Assembly (NCBI GenBank): GCA_000934455.1
Contig: KN883398.1
Coordinates: 78,071 to 108,601, forward strand
Source: Apostichopus parvimensis
Lineage: Eukaryota > Echinodermata > Holothuroidea > Aspidochirotida > Stichopodidae
DNA length: 30,531 bases
Reading direction: 5' to 3'
Every line of letters begins with the position of its first letter. The first letter of the stretch is position 1. The position numbers and the translations under genes were made by a program. Positions 7,761 through 18,643 of this stretch are shown here, piece after piece. The notes below the pieces were generated by a model. It saw only the letters and a list, made by a program, of their open reading frames with translations. It had not been told where the DNA came from and did not search any database.

Positions 7761-10632
7761 TTTATCAAAGTTTTTTCAGTAATCAATTATGTACCGGTGT
7801 ATTTCTGCGTAGATAACCGCGGTGGCATTTGAAGTAATGTAGCCTAGCAATCGGAAGGTTCATCATCGTCATCGTCATCGTCGTCGCCATTATCACCATT
7901 ATTACTAATTGCAACTTCGATAAACAAACCCAGAAAACGAAAGTAAATACAAAGGGAGATGTTAACATTAGACGAGTTCAAGATACGAATCAGTACAGAC
8001 CTTCATCACCTCGTGAACAACGTTCACTTTGATCTGACAGTTGAGAAATGAAACGACTCCGTAAAACGAAAGCAAACGAGCAAATAGATCTGGTGGAGTG
8101 ATAAACTTGTAATCTACAAGTGGTTTGTCGAAACTAAATCAGTACTTAATATTTGTTTGATTATGTCGCTGAACTGTTTTGTTATTTATATTATATGACT
8201 GGTTGGTAGGTACAGATATGTACGCATTCTTAGGCTCTATGTCATCGTACGTTTTGTTCACATATTTCTAATTTGGATACAGGTTATGGGCAAGTTAGAA
8301 TTGTTGCTCGCCGCCAAAGCTGCAGAGTCGAACCGTGACCGGGTAGTATGCAGTTCTCGAGTTTCATAGAGGTTGTCAATGTCTTTTTTAACAGATCTTG
8401 TACACGTTTATCATATTGTTTCCTAATGCCTCTGTACATTGTTTTCCTGTGGCTAAAGTGAAAGCCATCAGCGGTAAAGTTTTATTTTCTCCTTTTAAAC
8501 ACTGAAACCAAAAAAACGGCTGATATGTCTGATAGTTCTGAAATATCCGGGGCACTTTTGTTAGCAAAGCATTGCATTTCCAGCTTGATTGATATGTTGA
8601 TTTTTATGTATCGAACAGTTTACGGTTTGGTGTTGTTAACACATCGCTGTTACCAAATACCACTGCTTACAATGTACATATTTGTACCAGAGAAGTAACA
8701 AACTATAATGTGCAGTGAAAGAATAGGAGAGGGGGGGAGGAATACGTTACTTACGTTTTAATCCAACGAGTGTGGTTTCTTTTTTGAAATGCATATGTAA
8801 GCGTGTCTCGCTAAACGAAACTAGATATTATGAACGAGTTATACTTCCTTAATAAATATATGAGTGACGAGGTCATATTTTATTATGTGAGAATATCTAC
8901 AGGGAGTATAGAAATATAATACATATGTCTGAGTAAGTTATGGACATTATCAACTTATGGGGGCCTTGTAATCTCATTCAATAACTATGTACATACGTAA
9001 TTATAAAACACGTTGCCTCTTTGGTATTTACATTCTCAACAAGTTTCCTCTTGGGATACTTTATTATACTTTATATAATATTACACCATAGTACTAACAT
9101 AATTTTGATATTTCATAGAGTCATTTTATTTCTCATAAATTAAAAATCAGAACGACGTTGAGTGGGAGAAGAGGAGTTGACGTGTTTCCTAGTGCTTTTA
9201 ATTGTCCCGTGTTGTAAAGTTGATACAGGTGCGTTTTGGTAATTCCAATGTCTTTTCTCACGGCACTATACTTGTCCCCGCTTGCCCGCTTATCGCTTTA
9301 TTGTAATTTCTGGCGCCACCACTGCGCATAGGCAAATAATTGCCCCTTAAGTTGTCCGTAAGCTAACTGTATGAAGTATCTTTCCGTTATTTATGGGGCT
9401 ATGCGTTGATATATATATATATGAAATGAAGAAAGCCTTCACTATGACAAAAAACATTACTCTGCTATAAAATGTTAGACACCCGTATATGTTCTATTGA
9501 CTTATTACATTGAGGAGATGATCTTTTACTATCCTTTTTCTGAATTCAAGTTATAGGGGTAATTATTGAGTTTAATACTATTTATAGGCACTAAGAGTTA
9601 CTTAAATGTATTTAAATGTTAAACGATGTATCACCCATAATTAAACGTTTACTGTATCGTTTGATGAAGGACGTGGGAAGCGGGATTGCTACATAACCGT
9701 CGGCTCCAATGACCCAACGGTAATTTCATAAGTTTATAACATGCGTCATTTTACCCCTAATCTTTTCAGGGGAAATTTGAATTCCTTTCCCCACCACCTT
9801 TGAAATCTTGTGCACGCTACTGTTGTGAAAGTTAATTTCATTTGCTTGAACAAACACTGTGTTTGCTAAAATGAACAGATACGTTAACGTGGGGACTATT
9901 TTAAGTCTTATAACAATACATTATCATATAACCTACGTTACCTTACTTGCTCACGTTGTTTGTTTCTTTATTGTCTGGCGACCAGATCCCCATTTCGATG
10001 TGTCAAAATTAGCATTTTAGGCGTAGTTTATGGTCAACGTTACGGCGATTGCTCTGGTCGCGGGTGTACATAAATAGTACGTGTACTAATACACTATCAA
10101 ACCCAATGTCACCTAGTATACCGTTGTTAAATTCATACAATATACATCGTAGCTACTTGTGGCGGACGTACAACACTGAAAAGTGGCACGTTTTTGTAGC
10201 GACGTAACCATGGGGCTTTTTGATCGATTTTCCGGTCACGCCACTGTACATGAGGTTCTTACACAATTGTTGACATTAGAATGAATCATTAGGTATCTTC
10301 AAATCCCATTAGATGCGCACTGAAAGGAACAAACAAAATCATGATTTGACAATTGTTATTGTTTTCATAGTAGTCTAACTCGGGCTCACGACCGTACACA
10401 TTCGTTCCCGTAATGACACTGTAGGCTAGTGTCGGCTACCTAGACTAGTCTAGTTAGGTTTGACTGACTCGGAACACTTGCGTCCTTTGACTTGTTTAAT
10501 AACCTTAATTTAAAAGTTAATAGCACAGTCTCGAAGACAACTGTGACTACACTCATTCATCTTTCTTATTGAACTCTTCTAATTTGGTGGTATTTTAACA
10601 AAATATATTATTTAAGTCTGCAGTAATTAAAA
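7750..10632. other. AT-rich intergenic or intronic stretch, no gene seen
   Basis: I found no supported gene in these 2.9 kb. It holds a CATCGT/ATC-type microsatellite at about 7862-7905, a short (AT)n run near 9409-9421, a G-rich tract near 8731, and ordinary AT-rich sequence. The short open frames lack recognisable motifs. Confidence 0.5.
7862..7905. repeat. Trinucleotide microsatellite (ATC/GTC type)
   Basis: This is an imperfect run of CATCGT-like triplets that passes into CCATTATCACCATTATTAC. A short simple repeat with no coding support. A - strand open frame across it encodes mostly Met and Thr and is rejected. Confidence 0.7.
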
Positions 10633-10868
10633 TTGTTGATGGTTAGAAGTATTTTTATTTCAATAAAACAATCAACGAGCAGTCGATTGAACCACTTTCT
10701 TCCTGGGATACGCTCTTTTTGTGTAAAATAACAAGTATGATTACAATAGAAGTTCCTTTGGGAAAACGTGGTCATAAACTAACAGCTCTATACAATATAT
10801 GATAGCATTGTTTTGTTCCTCTTAAGCACCGTCTAAAATTAAAATAAATGCGTTTTTGTTCTATCGAC

Positions 10869-11128
10869 NNNNNNNNNNNNNNNNNNNNNNNNNNNNNNNN
10901 NNNNNNNNNNNNNNNNNNNNNNNNNNNNNNNNNNNNNNNNNNNNNNNNNNNNNNNNNNNNNNNNNNNNNNNNNNNNNNNNNNNNNNNNNNNNNNNNNNNN
11001 NNNNNNNNNNNNNNNNNNNNNNNNNNNNNNNNNNNNNNNNNNNNNNNNNNNNNNNNNNNNNNNNNNNNNNNNNNNNNNNNNNNNNNNNNNNNNNNNNNNN
11101 NNNNNNNNNNNNNNNNNNNNNNNNNNNN
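10869..11128. other. Assembly gap
   Basis: A run of 260 N bases. It sits next to homopolymeric G tracts, which probably caused the break. Open frames running through it are meaningless. Confidence 0.99.
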
Positions 11129-11398
11129 GAGGGGGGGGGCGAACCTGTACGCAAACTATTAGAGCCGTAGATTCGGCACTGGAAACTATCAAGCGTAGCG
11201 CCACCATGAGTTGGCGCAAAGCGTACAACAAAATTTGGCCAAAAATGCCTCCCAGATCACTGGAAATGGCACTTCCCAGGCCTTGTAAGTTGCATCTAAG
11301 CATTTTTTATTTTGAAATTATTAGCGATATCATGAAAACAAGGGGGGGGGGGGGGGCGGTCGCCCCTTCGCCCCCCTTTGCTTTGCGCATGCTCTTCA
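11129..11398. repeat. G/C-tract-flanked repeat present only in the left duplicate copy
   Basis: The block starts in a poly-G tract at 11129 and ends in G- and C-rich tracts at 11341-11380. The right copy of the duplication has no matching block at this place. TTGCATCTAAGC near 11289 recurs near 11977 before a second repeat-like stretch. It looks like an inserted interspersed repeat (SINE- or MITE-like), and its family is unknown. Confidence 0.4.
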
Positions 11399-11540
11399 GC
11401 TTGCTTTGCGTTTTCCCAAAAACATTTATCTCAAATAGTACGCATATGTCAGTTACTTGCTTGTATTTGCAGTATACATGTTTAAGCCCTTAGTGTCAGT
11501 AGCTAGCGTATTTCATATATACATTATATCGACAAATATA

Positions 11541-12784
11541 TGTAGTCGCCCATGGTCTTTACTGGGTGAGAAAGAAAATCAAAATATTTTGTAAATCTAT
11601 GGACAACGAATATGTCATATAATGTGCTCGAACCTGGGAGATGGGGCCGATGATAAGGGGGATTAACTACTAACGGGAATGTAATGGAAAGTCACGTCAA
11701 GAATATGTGCGCTACATGCGCGGGGGATGGGGGCAACCGCCATATAGAATGTAATGAACGGTAACCTAAAAAATATGCGCGTTACGCCCGTAGTTGCAGT
11801 GTCTCTCTGAGTAGCCATATATGTTTGTATGCACATATACTTTTTTCAATATGTGATATAACCGGATTATTATTTATTTGGGTGTTTTTTCCCCAAACAT
11901 TGGTAAAGTTTTTGTACCAAAAAAAGGAAAATTTTAGTTCAAGAATGTAGTTAAAATATGGAAATAATAGCACCATGTTGCATCTAAGCCCTTTTCAAGA
12001 AAATAAATTTCAAAAGCGGAATAACCCCTTCCCTTGTAATCCTCCCCAGGACGACGATCCACCGCTATGTGCCTGGAAGTGGGGACATACATTTTACTTT
12101 GGCACCTCCCCACGCTGAAAAACTGGCTACGCCCCTGGAATAATGTGAAAGGATTTCATACCTATACCAAATCTTTTGATAAATTTGGCTGTGTCATGTC
12201 GTGGCGAAGATTTGAGTGGTTTTGCATATGACGTGAACAAGTAAACAATTCTCATAGGTTAATGTCCGTGACGTTTAAAAGCTCATTGGCTAATAATCTT
12301 CCACTACCCGAGGAAAACATTCACTACCAAATGTAATTAAGGAAAACCATTTTCGTGGGAAAAGTTTGATATGCCCGGTTCTTGAAGTCATACTACCCCC
12401 AAAATTGGTGTAAAGAGTACCCGTATTTTTATAGTGTAGGTGCATGCTGTCATCACGTTTAATTCTAGGTACACCATTTTTGATTATTCCTGTGTCATGT
12501 TACTAGACAGTTGACGCATCATCGTGTACCAATTCCCTATCTCATTCAAATATTCAACCATCATGCAAACATTCAACCCTTATGCAAATATTAAACCCTC
12601 ATGGAAAAACACTACTGAATGACATCACGGACAATATTAATTCCAGCCCAATAAAGTTTACTTTTTTGATTGATTTCTATCATGGCACATACTATTTAAT
12701 GTCAAGACACTTTGTATTCAACACAAACTGTTTACATTGTCTGATATACATGTGAATGAGAACGTTTATCGCTTAACACTTACT
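11541..12784. other. Spacer between duplicate copies, with repeat-like segments
   Basis: No gene is supported here. The segment 11970-12140 ends with CTGGCTACGCCCCTGG, a tail often seen in dispersed repeats of marine invertebrates. A paired motif (GTAATG-AA-GTCACG and AATATG-GCG) occurs near 11680-11790. A three-unit minisatellite lies at 12547-12603. Confidence 0.4.
12547..12603. repeat. 19-bp minisatellite, three units
   Basis: Three adjacent 19-base units read CAAATATTCAACCATCATG, CAAACATTCAACCCTTATG and CAAATATTAAACCCTCATG. The units are about 80% alike. No function is apparent. Confidence 0.9.
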
Positions 12785-13500
12785 TGGTTGATGGTTCTAA
12801 GTTGTTTTTTATTTCCACTAAAATCACATTTTCATTTTCAGCGATACGAACTTTTCGTGTAAAATACCAACTACGATTAGAATAGAAGTTCATTTGAGAA
12901 ACATGGTAATATATCAACAGCTCCATGGGATAGAATAGTTCTGTTCTTTGTTTTCCCTTAAACATCGTTACTAACATAGTACAGGTTTCTTTTTCTATTG
13001 ACGGAGTACAAATATAGCGTATGTTACACAAATGTGTAGAAGAGAATAATCAAGATATTAAATAGTAAAAAAAAGTAGTGTGTTAGTTTAATATAGTAAT
13101 GACTGAACAAAGAAATCACGTAATCAGTTTACCATTACTTAGTTCTTCATTACAACATAGCTTCATACATGTAGTGTACATATGAAGATATAAAACCGAT
13201 GCTACTACTGATTACCGATCTCATGTTATTTAGGTCTACGTTCATGATGCTCCTTGTCTATATTCTCAACTTTATTTCTCTTACTCGCAGTGTTCCTGGA
13301 ATCAGTGGGCCCAACACTGCGTAGTGACCATTACTATATGCATGATGATGATACTTTGTTCGGCTTGCTTTCAAGGACAATATATATCTGAAATAGTACA
13401 CGTATGTTATTAACGTACTTTACCTAGTATACCTTTTTAAGCCCTTAGTGCCAGTAGCTAGCGTATTTAAAGTATACCTTCTATAGACACAGATATTTAA
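12785..13500 (+). repeat. Right copy of the diverged direct duplication
   Basis: Counterpart of 10633-11540, without the G/C-tract-flanked block. An 83-codon - strand open frame (13031-12780) lies in its left half, and the same strand in the left copy retains a similar piece (YFTRKVRI versus YFTQKERI). That similarity could reflect shared DNA alone. A good splice acceptor (CATTTTCAG, ending 12841) is followed on the + strand by a short frame ending in a stop. I do not call a gene here. Confidence 0.6.
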
Positions 13501-15160
13501 TTTCTAAGGGAATAATCAGGAAGTTAAATCCATATCGCCTTACCTATACAGCCATTTACAACACACAGATATGACGTATGTTTGAAACCAATTTGACTTT
13601 CTACGCTTTAAAAATGTAAAAAAGAAACCATGTAACAATTAAAACCAGGATATGATCCTGTTTTCTCCATTTCAACACGTATTCTTTTGAGTTAAAATAA
13701 GGAAGTGAATTTGTTCTTGTGTTCAACGTATGCTACCTTTCTGGATTTTGTAGGGCGATAGCGAAGTACGTAGTATAAATTCACTTTCGCTCAGTGTTTA
13801 ATATTCTCAGAGTGATTCATTTTTATGTTATTTTTCTTTTTCTCTGAACAGTTAGCCCAAAACACGGCCAAAATGGAAGCTGAAAATTTAATAACAGATT
13901 TCCGTGTCATAGTCAGGCTTTCTGTTTCACAATGATACAGTAGTATCTTGCCTTTCGGTAAATGTTTATCTAAACTCGAGGTTCATCTGCTATCTATTGT
14001 AACGATAATATACAGTATAATTTTCTGTGGCACCCAAATATTCCCTGCTGAGGATTTCTGTTGAAAACAAATGCGGCTAGGATGGTTGTGTGTAAGTAAC
14101 GACGAGCCTTGAATATGTTATTTCATGCTAAGAATATAACACATAGTTAAACGAGTGAAGAACGAGCGCTGAGAAGATTTTGTAATATATTACTACAGTC
14201 AGCCACGGTACAGACAAAATATCGGTATGAAGCTTTTAACGATAGATAGAGAAACATGCACTCATACGAAAATGGTTGCAAAGGAGGTCTTGATACCGAA
14301 GTAGATTTCTATAACTATACAAACTAAAGTGCATAAAGACGAACACAAAACATACAAAGAGGACCATTATGGTCGGAGCCAGGGCTAATACCGAAACAAA
14401 CGAGTCAGAACGGGGGTGAAGACTGATTTGCAAGTCTCGATGCATGATTCAACTAAGCTGGTGAGCAGACGTCACGTCACGTCACGTGACCTGTATCTAA
14501 CATAAATAGAGGGCGACATATATAATGACCAACGACAGCACAATATATAATGGAATATTCCATTCGCCGCTTTAATAGTTATTTTTAGAGTCCGACACGA
14601 CACAGTGCACTATTATCAGAAATGTTAATAAATAAAAGTTCACCAAAGGATTCACAAAAGAGAAACAATGAACATAAGAATGCATTTACCAACAATTTCA
14701 GAATTTTAATTAATATCTAGTTAATGTATAATTCAAGACCATGCTTTACCATGGTGTTTAGCCTTTTATAATGTGGTTATTATCATTCCTATACTTCCTA
14801 CAGTAAAACACTATCCACATCCTATAACACAATCCTGACTACTAAGGTGTTACAAAACAAAAGTAAACATGCAGTGTCTGGTGAGTATGAATATGTGAAA
14901 TGGATGATGAAAAGCAAGAAATGAAGATGTAGCGGGCCTTTTACAGCGGTATAGAATGAGCTAGTGAAACATAAGTAAGTTAATGAGGTAAGTTTCTCGT
15001 ATGATTATCTTAGAAATTAAGGAGTTGCATTGGTTGTAAAGGAAAGCTACAATCCGGAAAGAAACAAACACTAGATATAAATTCAAAAGTAGTACTTTAA
15101 CCAAAGATACAACGCTTTCATGACTGAAAACTTAATCTAAGTTTGTTATTTCGGTGAACG
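13501..15160. other. AT-rich non-coding stretch
   Basis: No gene is supported. A CGTCA-type pentamer run sits at 14470-14490. Two short - strand frames within 14236-14445 are low in complexity and show no motif. Confidence 0.5.
14470..14490. repeat. CGTCA pentamer run ending in a CACGTG palindrome
   Basis: CGTCACGTCACGTCACGTGAC contains three CGTCA units and a CACGTG E-box palindrome. Such half-sites can bind bZIP and bHLH factors, but nothing here shows that it is a promoter. Confidence 0.4.
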
Positions 15161-15164
15161 ACCT

Positions 15165-16405
15165 TTAGTGCTGTACGTAGGTTCGTGTTGCATATGTACT
15201 TGGTTTTACATATGCCTTGAGGTTGTTTAGCACTGGAGTACCGTGTGCCGGCGCTGAGGCTTTGTGCCCCTTGTTCGTTTTTTTCTCAATTTGCCTTTGG
15301 GTCTGCGTCTGTTCTACCCACAGGCACAGTTTTGAAGGACCACGCCCTTCTTCGGTGGAGCTCTGAGGCCTTGAGGTCGTGACTCTAACGTTTGGCACAT
15401 TCTCTTGCTCATCCGGACCCGGTTTCCGGTTTGGTCCAGAAGTTACACTAGGGTTAACCTCTAGTAAGGCCTCCACTTGAGTCTCTTGGCTTCTCCCCTC
15501 AGTCTCAACAAAGTGATGGAGGGGGGGGGGGGCTCGAATATAGTCCGTCGGGAGTTTTCAAGGTGGTTTTTGGCCCTTAACGCCTGAACGAAAGCTCCTA
15601 GAGGTGTAGTTGTTGAATTGCTCTACTTTTCGACTGTGCTGCTAAATCCACTGAGGTAACATAGGAATTCTTCCAAGGCACGAACAGCAGGTCTGGTCCC
15701 GCTGCTACTCCGCCTCAGTAAAGGGACTTTGTTTTTCGTAGTGGGTAGTGTCCATACGCAAGTTAATCTTACTTGCCCGCTGGAATGTCTGGATTCGACC
15801 GTTCTTCGCCTTTTCATCCTTCTCTTCGCCTCTACCGGTTGCATGCTTGCTAATGCTAGCGATAGAAGTATTTAGTAGGGAGACTCTCACGTCGTCGGCC
15901 ACGTTGGCCGACCAGTCGCGGAGTTCCCCCATGTCGATGGTGGCCCAGGAGGGCTTGATTTGAATTAGGCTACTTGTGTCGGCACACTCGGGTCCCGCGT
16001 CCTCCTCTTCTGAGTCCTCGTCTATCGAACGGGAGTCGGAAACGCTCCTACCGTCACCACTCTTCAGTACGGCCAGAGGATCCGTCGGTGGTTTATCTCC
16101 TCATGGGCTTGAAGGAGTCGGTCAATGTCCTTCGCCAGGGCCCTAAGTGGGACTCTGGTCGTTTGCAGGTAGTAACTCTCCCGCCGCCATAAGGACCTTG
16201 CTACAGCTCCATTTGCTGCTTCTCCGATCCTGAACGGGAACTTGTCCATCCTAAGGACTCGCTTTCGGACATGGGTATCGTTTGCGCTTACAGAAATAAC
16301 GACAGAAATAACTACTTCCGGAGTCCAGTTAGAAGTGGTTTCAGTCCCGTAGGACGATGACCGCTTTACCTCTCCTGGCCCGGACGTCGAGCCGTCTAGG
16401 GACAT
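15165..16405 (-). pseudogene. Unassigned retroelement-like coding remnants, possibly gag
   Basis: GC content rises at about 15.2 kb, where the retroelement cluster begins. Three - strand frames look protein-like: 16405-16064 (RMDKFPFRIGEAANGAVARS, then LWRRESYYLQTT), 15932-15705 (MGELRDWSANVADDVRVSLL, then a Lys/Glu-rich basic stretch), and 15476-15165 (polar, Gln/Lys-rich). They could be the N-terminal gag region of a DIRS-type element, which is usually poorly conserved, or another element's ORF. I recognise no domain. Reading frames are broken between the pieces. A poly-G tract lies at about 15520-15532. Confidence 0.3.
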
Positions 16406-16489
16406 CTTCTCGGAGGAGGGCTACGGACGTTAGTCTGTTAGCTCAATGTAACTTCTAGTGTGGCTCACTTACCGTCGTAGCTCAGCCCG

Positions 16490-17150
16490 CCATGTGCTCT
16501 TGGCTCAGGATTCAGGCTCCGGGGGACGAGGCACGGCCACAGCCTCCCCTTTCCCTACACGTAGACAGAGAGCCTTGGGATCGATTTACCCGATTAGCGG
16601 AAAGAGCTTGGTCAGCGTATCCGCGTGCTCTCGGCAAGCTGATACGATTGAGACAAGAACAATACCACACCCTTGTCCGGTGCCCCAGAAGGCGTGGGAT
16701 CGCCTGATCCTACGGGACAAGCTTGTATTTCTAGTGCGAAGTAGAGCGCTGCTCCGGCTTGTCGTTTAGTTCCCCCATTGACCCAAGGGTCCAAGGAGGA
16801 CATCAGGAAATTTGATCGTACTGCCCAGTTTTGCCTTAAGATTTCGGCACTTCAGCTCATTATCTCGGTGTGGCTCTTGCGAGCCCTTACAATCTGAGAT
16901 CCCTCTATGGTCCAACTAGAGCACAGGGCACTGGCCCTTATTGTGCGCCGTTCAAGTGACCAGTTTTTTCGTGCGACGCTTCGAACGGCTTCTCTACGTC
17001 AGCGAAACGTCTTTTCTCTGTTGCGATTGTCGGACATCGCCCGGCGCTCTTATGTGTGGCCCACTTTCCGGACCAGACATTTTTGGAGGCTCGTTTCAGT
17101 CGGTCGTTGAGCAGGACGTAGTGAGACCACAGAACCTACTCCTCCCATGA
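16490..17150 (+). pseudogene. DIRS-type element A: gag-like region
   Basis: The + strand frames read REPWDRFTRLAERAWSAYP, then ISALQLIISVWLLRAL, then RRSSDQFFRATLRTASLRQR and NVFSLLRLSDIARRS. This order resembles the conserved central and C-terminal gag of DIRS-type elements, where a charged helical stretch precedes a rough R..VF.LL..S motif. Stops interrupt it and the frame shifts at least twice. Element A's RT follows on the same strand about 250 bases downstream, as expected. Identification is by pattern only. Confidence 0.45.
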
Positions 17151-17389
17151 CACCTCCCTGAAACCATCTACGAGCGGTCGAGGCGCTCGTTTGCGCTTTC
17201 CAAGTCGCTGTAGGGGCGCTCGATGCCAACGACCAAAGAATACACCGCAGAGCTGGTTTCAGCGCAATGCCAAAACCCGACTCCTTCTAGTACCGACGGA
17301 GACCGGGGAGGGATCATCCCTTTCGCAAATGACTAATCGCAGGACCCATACCTCCTTGTGCTGACCCCCTCCTAGGGGGAGAATCCGAG

Positions 17390-18060
17390 CGTTTGTCGAC
17401 CTTCTCATAACTCCGAAGAAGGACGGCCGTTGGAGACCCTAATTCTCAATACACTGCCGCTGAACAACTGTATCCGCCTTCGCGGTTCCGTGCAGGTTCT
17501 GTGGGCCTGCTAAGTTGGAATTTAGCACGCATATCTTCATGACCCGGTCTTCGTTGATCACAACCCGCTCTTAACCTTACGTTACAACGGGGCTTCCTTA
17601 CCGATTCTAGAAGCCCTGATTTTGGTCTATTTAGACGATTTGTTGATGGTGGCGGAGTAACGAAAAGACCTTGTTTGCAACACCCAAGTCTTGAATGTGA
17701 CTTTAATATTAAGGTGGTTGATCAACAAAGCGTAATCTTTTTTGGTACTGTCACAGCAAGTGACATACCTGGAAGCGAAAATAGACTACTGCCGGGTCAA
17801 TTCTTTCTGACCCATGCTAATGTGCATGCAGTTTGAAAAGTCGGTCCATCCTACGCCGTCTACGCAACATGCCCGCGCGTGACTGGTTTTGTTGGGATAT
17901 CTGACAAGCGTGGTGAACCTAGTATCTCTTTGCCGCTTATTTATGCGGCCGCTCCAGTTTCAATTCCTTCCATTTTTACGTCCGTCGTATGAAGGCGAGC
18001 GTCTGGTTGTTAGCAAGAAACCTGGGGTCTGGAACCAGGCGCACGCCCTGGCTGTCAGAG
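17390..18060 (+). pseudogene. DIRS-type element A: reverse transcriptase, truncated
   Basis: The RT would have copied element RNA. The frame region at 17400 shows TPKKDGRWRP, an early RT motif (normally K.DG.WR.I.N.R.LN), followed in another frame by NTLPLNNCIRL. The catalytic box is intact as ALILVYLDDLLMVAE, with YLDD at 17628-17639. Next come WLINKA and VTYLEAKIDY, the usual (W)xINxxKS...FLG segment, and at 17889 LGYLTSVVNLVSLCRLFMRP followed by LQF, the thumb motif. Several stops and frameshifts separate these. Homology ends near 18060, where a - strand recombinase abuts, so its RNase H and recombinase are missing. Confidence 0.6.
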
Positions 18061-18585
18061 CGGATGTGTCCTTCCGCCGTGGACAATGTGTGCAGGAATC
18101 CTCCTCCTCCTGGCAGAGGTAGTGGTCACCAAGAATGGTGTCTTGATGGTGAGATCCTTGAGAAGGGATGTTCCCATTGGTTCAAAAGGCGGGCGGGCTA
18201 GGTGATGGAGCAAGCCGTTGATACACCAAGCTGGTTGGAGTTTACGACGTGTGGGCCTGCGGTTGGCCATACCCAAGAGAAGGGCCGATAGCTGAGGGCA
18301 GGTGCCTACCGATGATCCATCTGAAAATCCTAAGTGAATCGCCGCGGTTGCCGATCTGTAATTTCGAATGGTGTTCGGTTGTTTACCCTTATCGAAGAGG
18401 AGCATGTAAAAGTCCGCAATTAGTGCCGGAGAGGTAGTATCCGGACCGATCTGTAGACGGGTACACCATTCGAAAAATCGGAAATCGTAAATGTGGACAG
18501 TGCTTGGCCGCCTGGCTGATGATGCCATGGCGGCAGCGTCTGGAGAAATGCCGTTCGCTCTGAATCGAGCCCGGAAAACGGCCAC
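18055..18585 (-). pseudogene. DIRS-type element B: tyrosine recombinase, N-terminal part
   Basis: DIRS-type elements integrate with a tyrosine recombinase instead of a DDE integrase. This 176-codon open frame reads an N-terminal helical core-binding domain (VHIYDFRFFEWCTRLQIGP, then ADFYMLLFDKGKQPNTIRNY). The start of the catalytic domain follows: LTIKTPFLVTTTSARRRRI, where the Arg after SA is the likely first catalytic Arg of the R-H-R-Y set. It is truncated just beyond that point at about 18055, so the later His, Arg and Tyr are absent. It lies downstream of RT/RNase H on the same strand, in an order typical of DIRS-type elements. Confidence 0.65.
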
Positions 18586-18643
18586 GCAGTCAGGTTCAGG
18601 GACCGTAGGTGAGGTAGACTGACTCGAGCCCAGCCCAAGATCA

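Larger units (their letters stand above)
10633..11540 (+). repeat. Left copy of a diverged direct duplication, interrupted
   Basis: The segment 10633-10868 aligns with 12785-13007 (shared GTTGATGGTT, GTGTAAAATA, AATAGAAGTTC, AACAGCTC, and CTAT-GAC next to the gap). The segment 11388-11540 aligns with 13352-13500 (shared GGCTTGCTT-like, AATAGTAC, TTTAAGCCCTTAGTG, CAGTAGCTAGCGTATTT). Order and orientation are the same in both. The offset is about 2.15 kb at the left end and 1.96 kb at the right, because this copy holds extra sequence (gap plus repeat). No gene is evident in it. Confidence 0.65.

Noticed and set aside
7783-7968. - strand open frame with a Met/Thr run
   Set aside because: It is encoded by the trinucleotide microsatellite.
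10839-11303. Open frames of about 100-150 codons
   Set aside because: They run through the N gap and are artefacts of undefined bases.
12547-12603. CRISPR-like direct repeats
   Set aside because: The units are contiguous with no spacers, in a eukaryotic context. This is an ordinary minisatellite.
14236-14445. 69-codon - strand frame with a hydrophobic stretch
   Set aside because: There is one hydrophobic run but no homology, splice support or signal-peptide start. It is likely chance.
15748-15963. + strand frame opposite the gag-like remnant
   Set aside because: The opposing - strand frame has a better charged composition. Neither is certain, but this one shows no motif.
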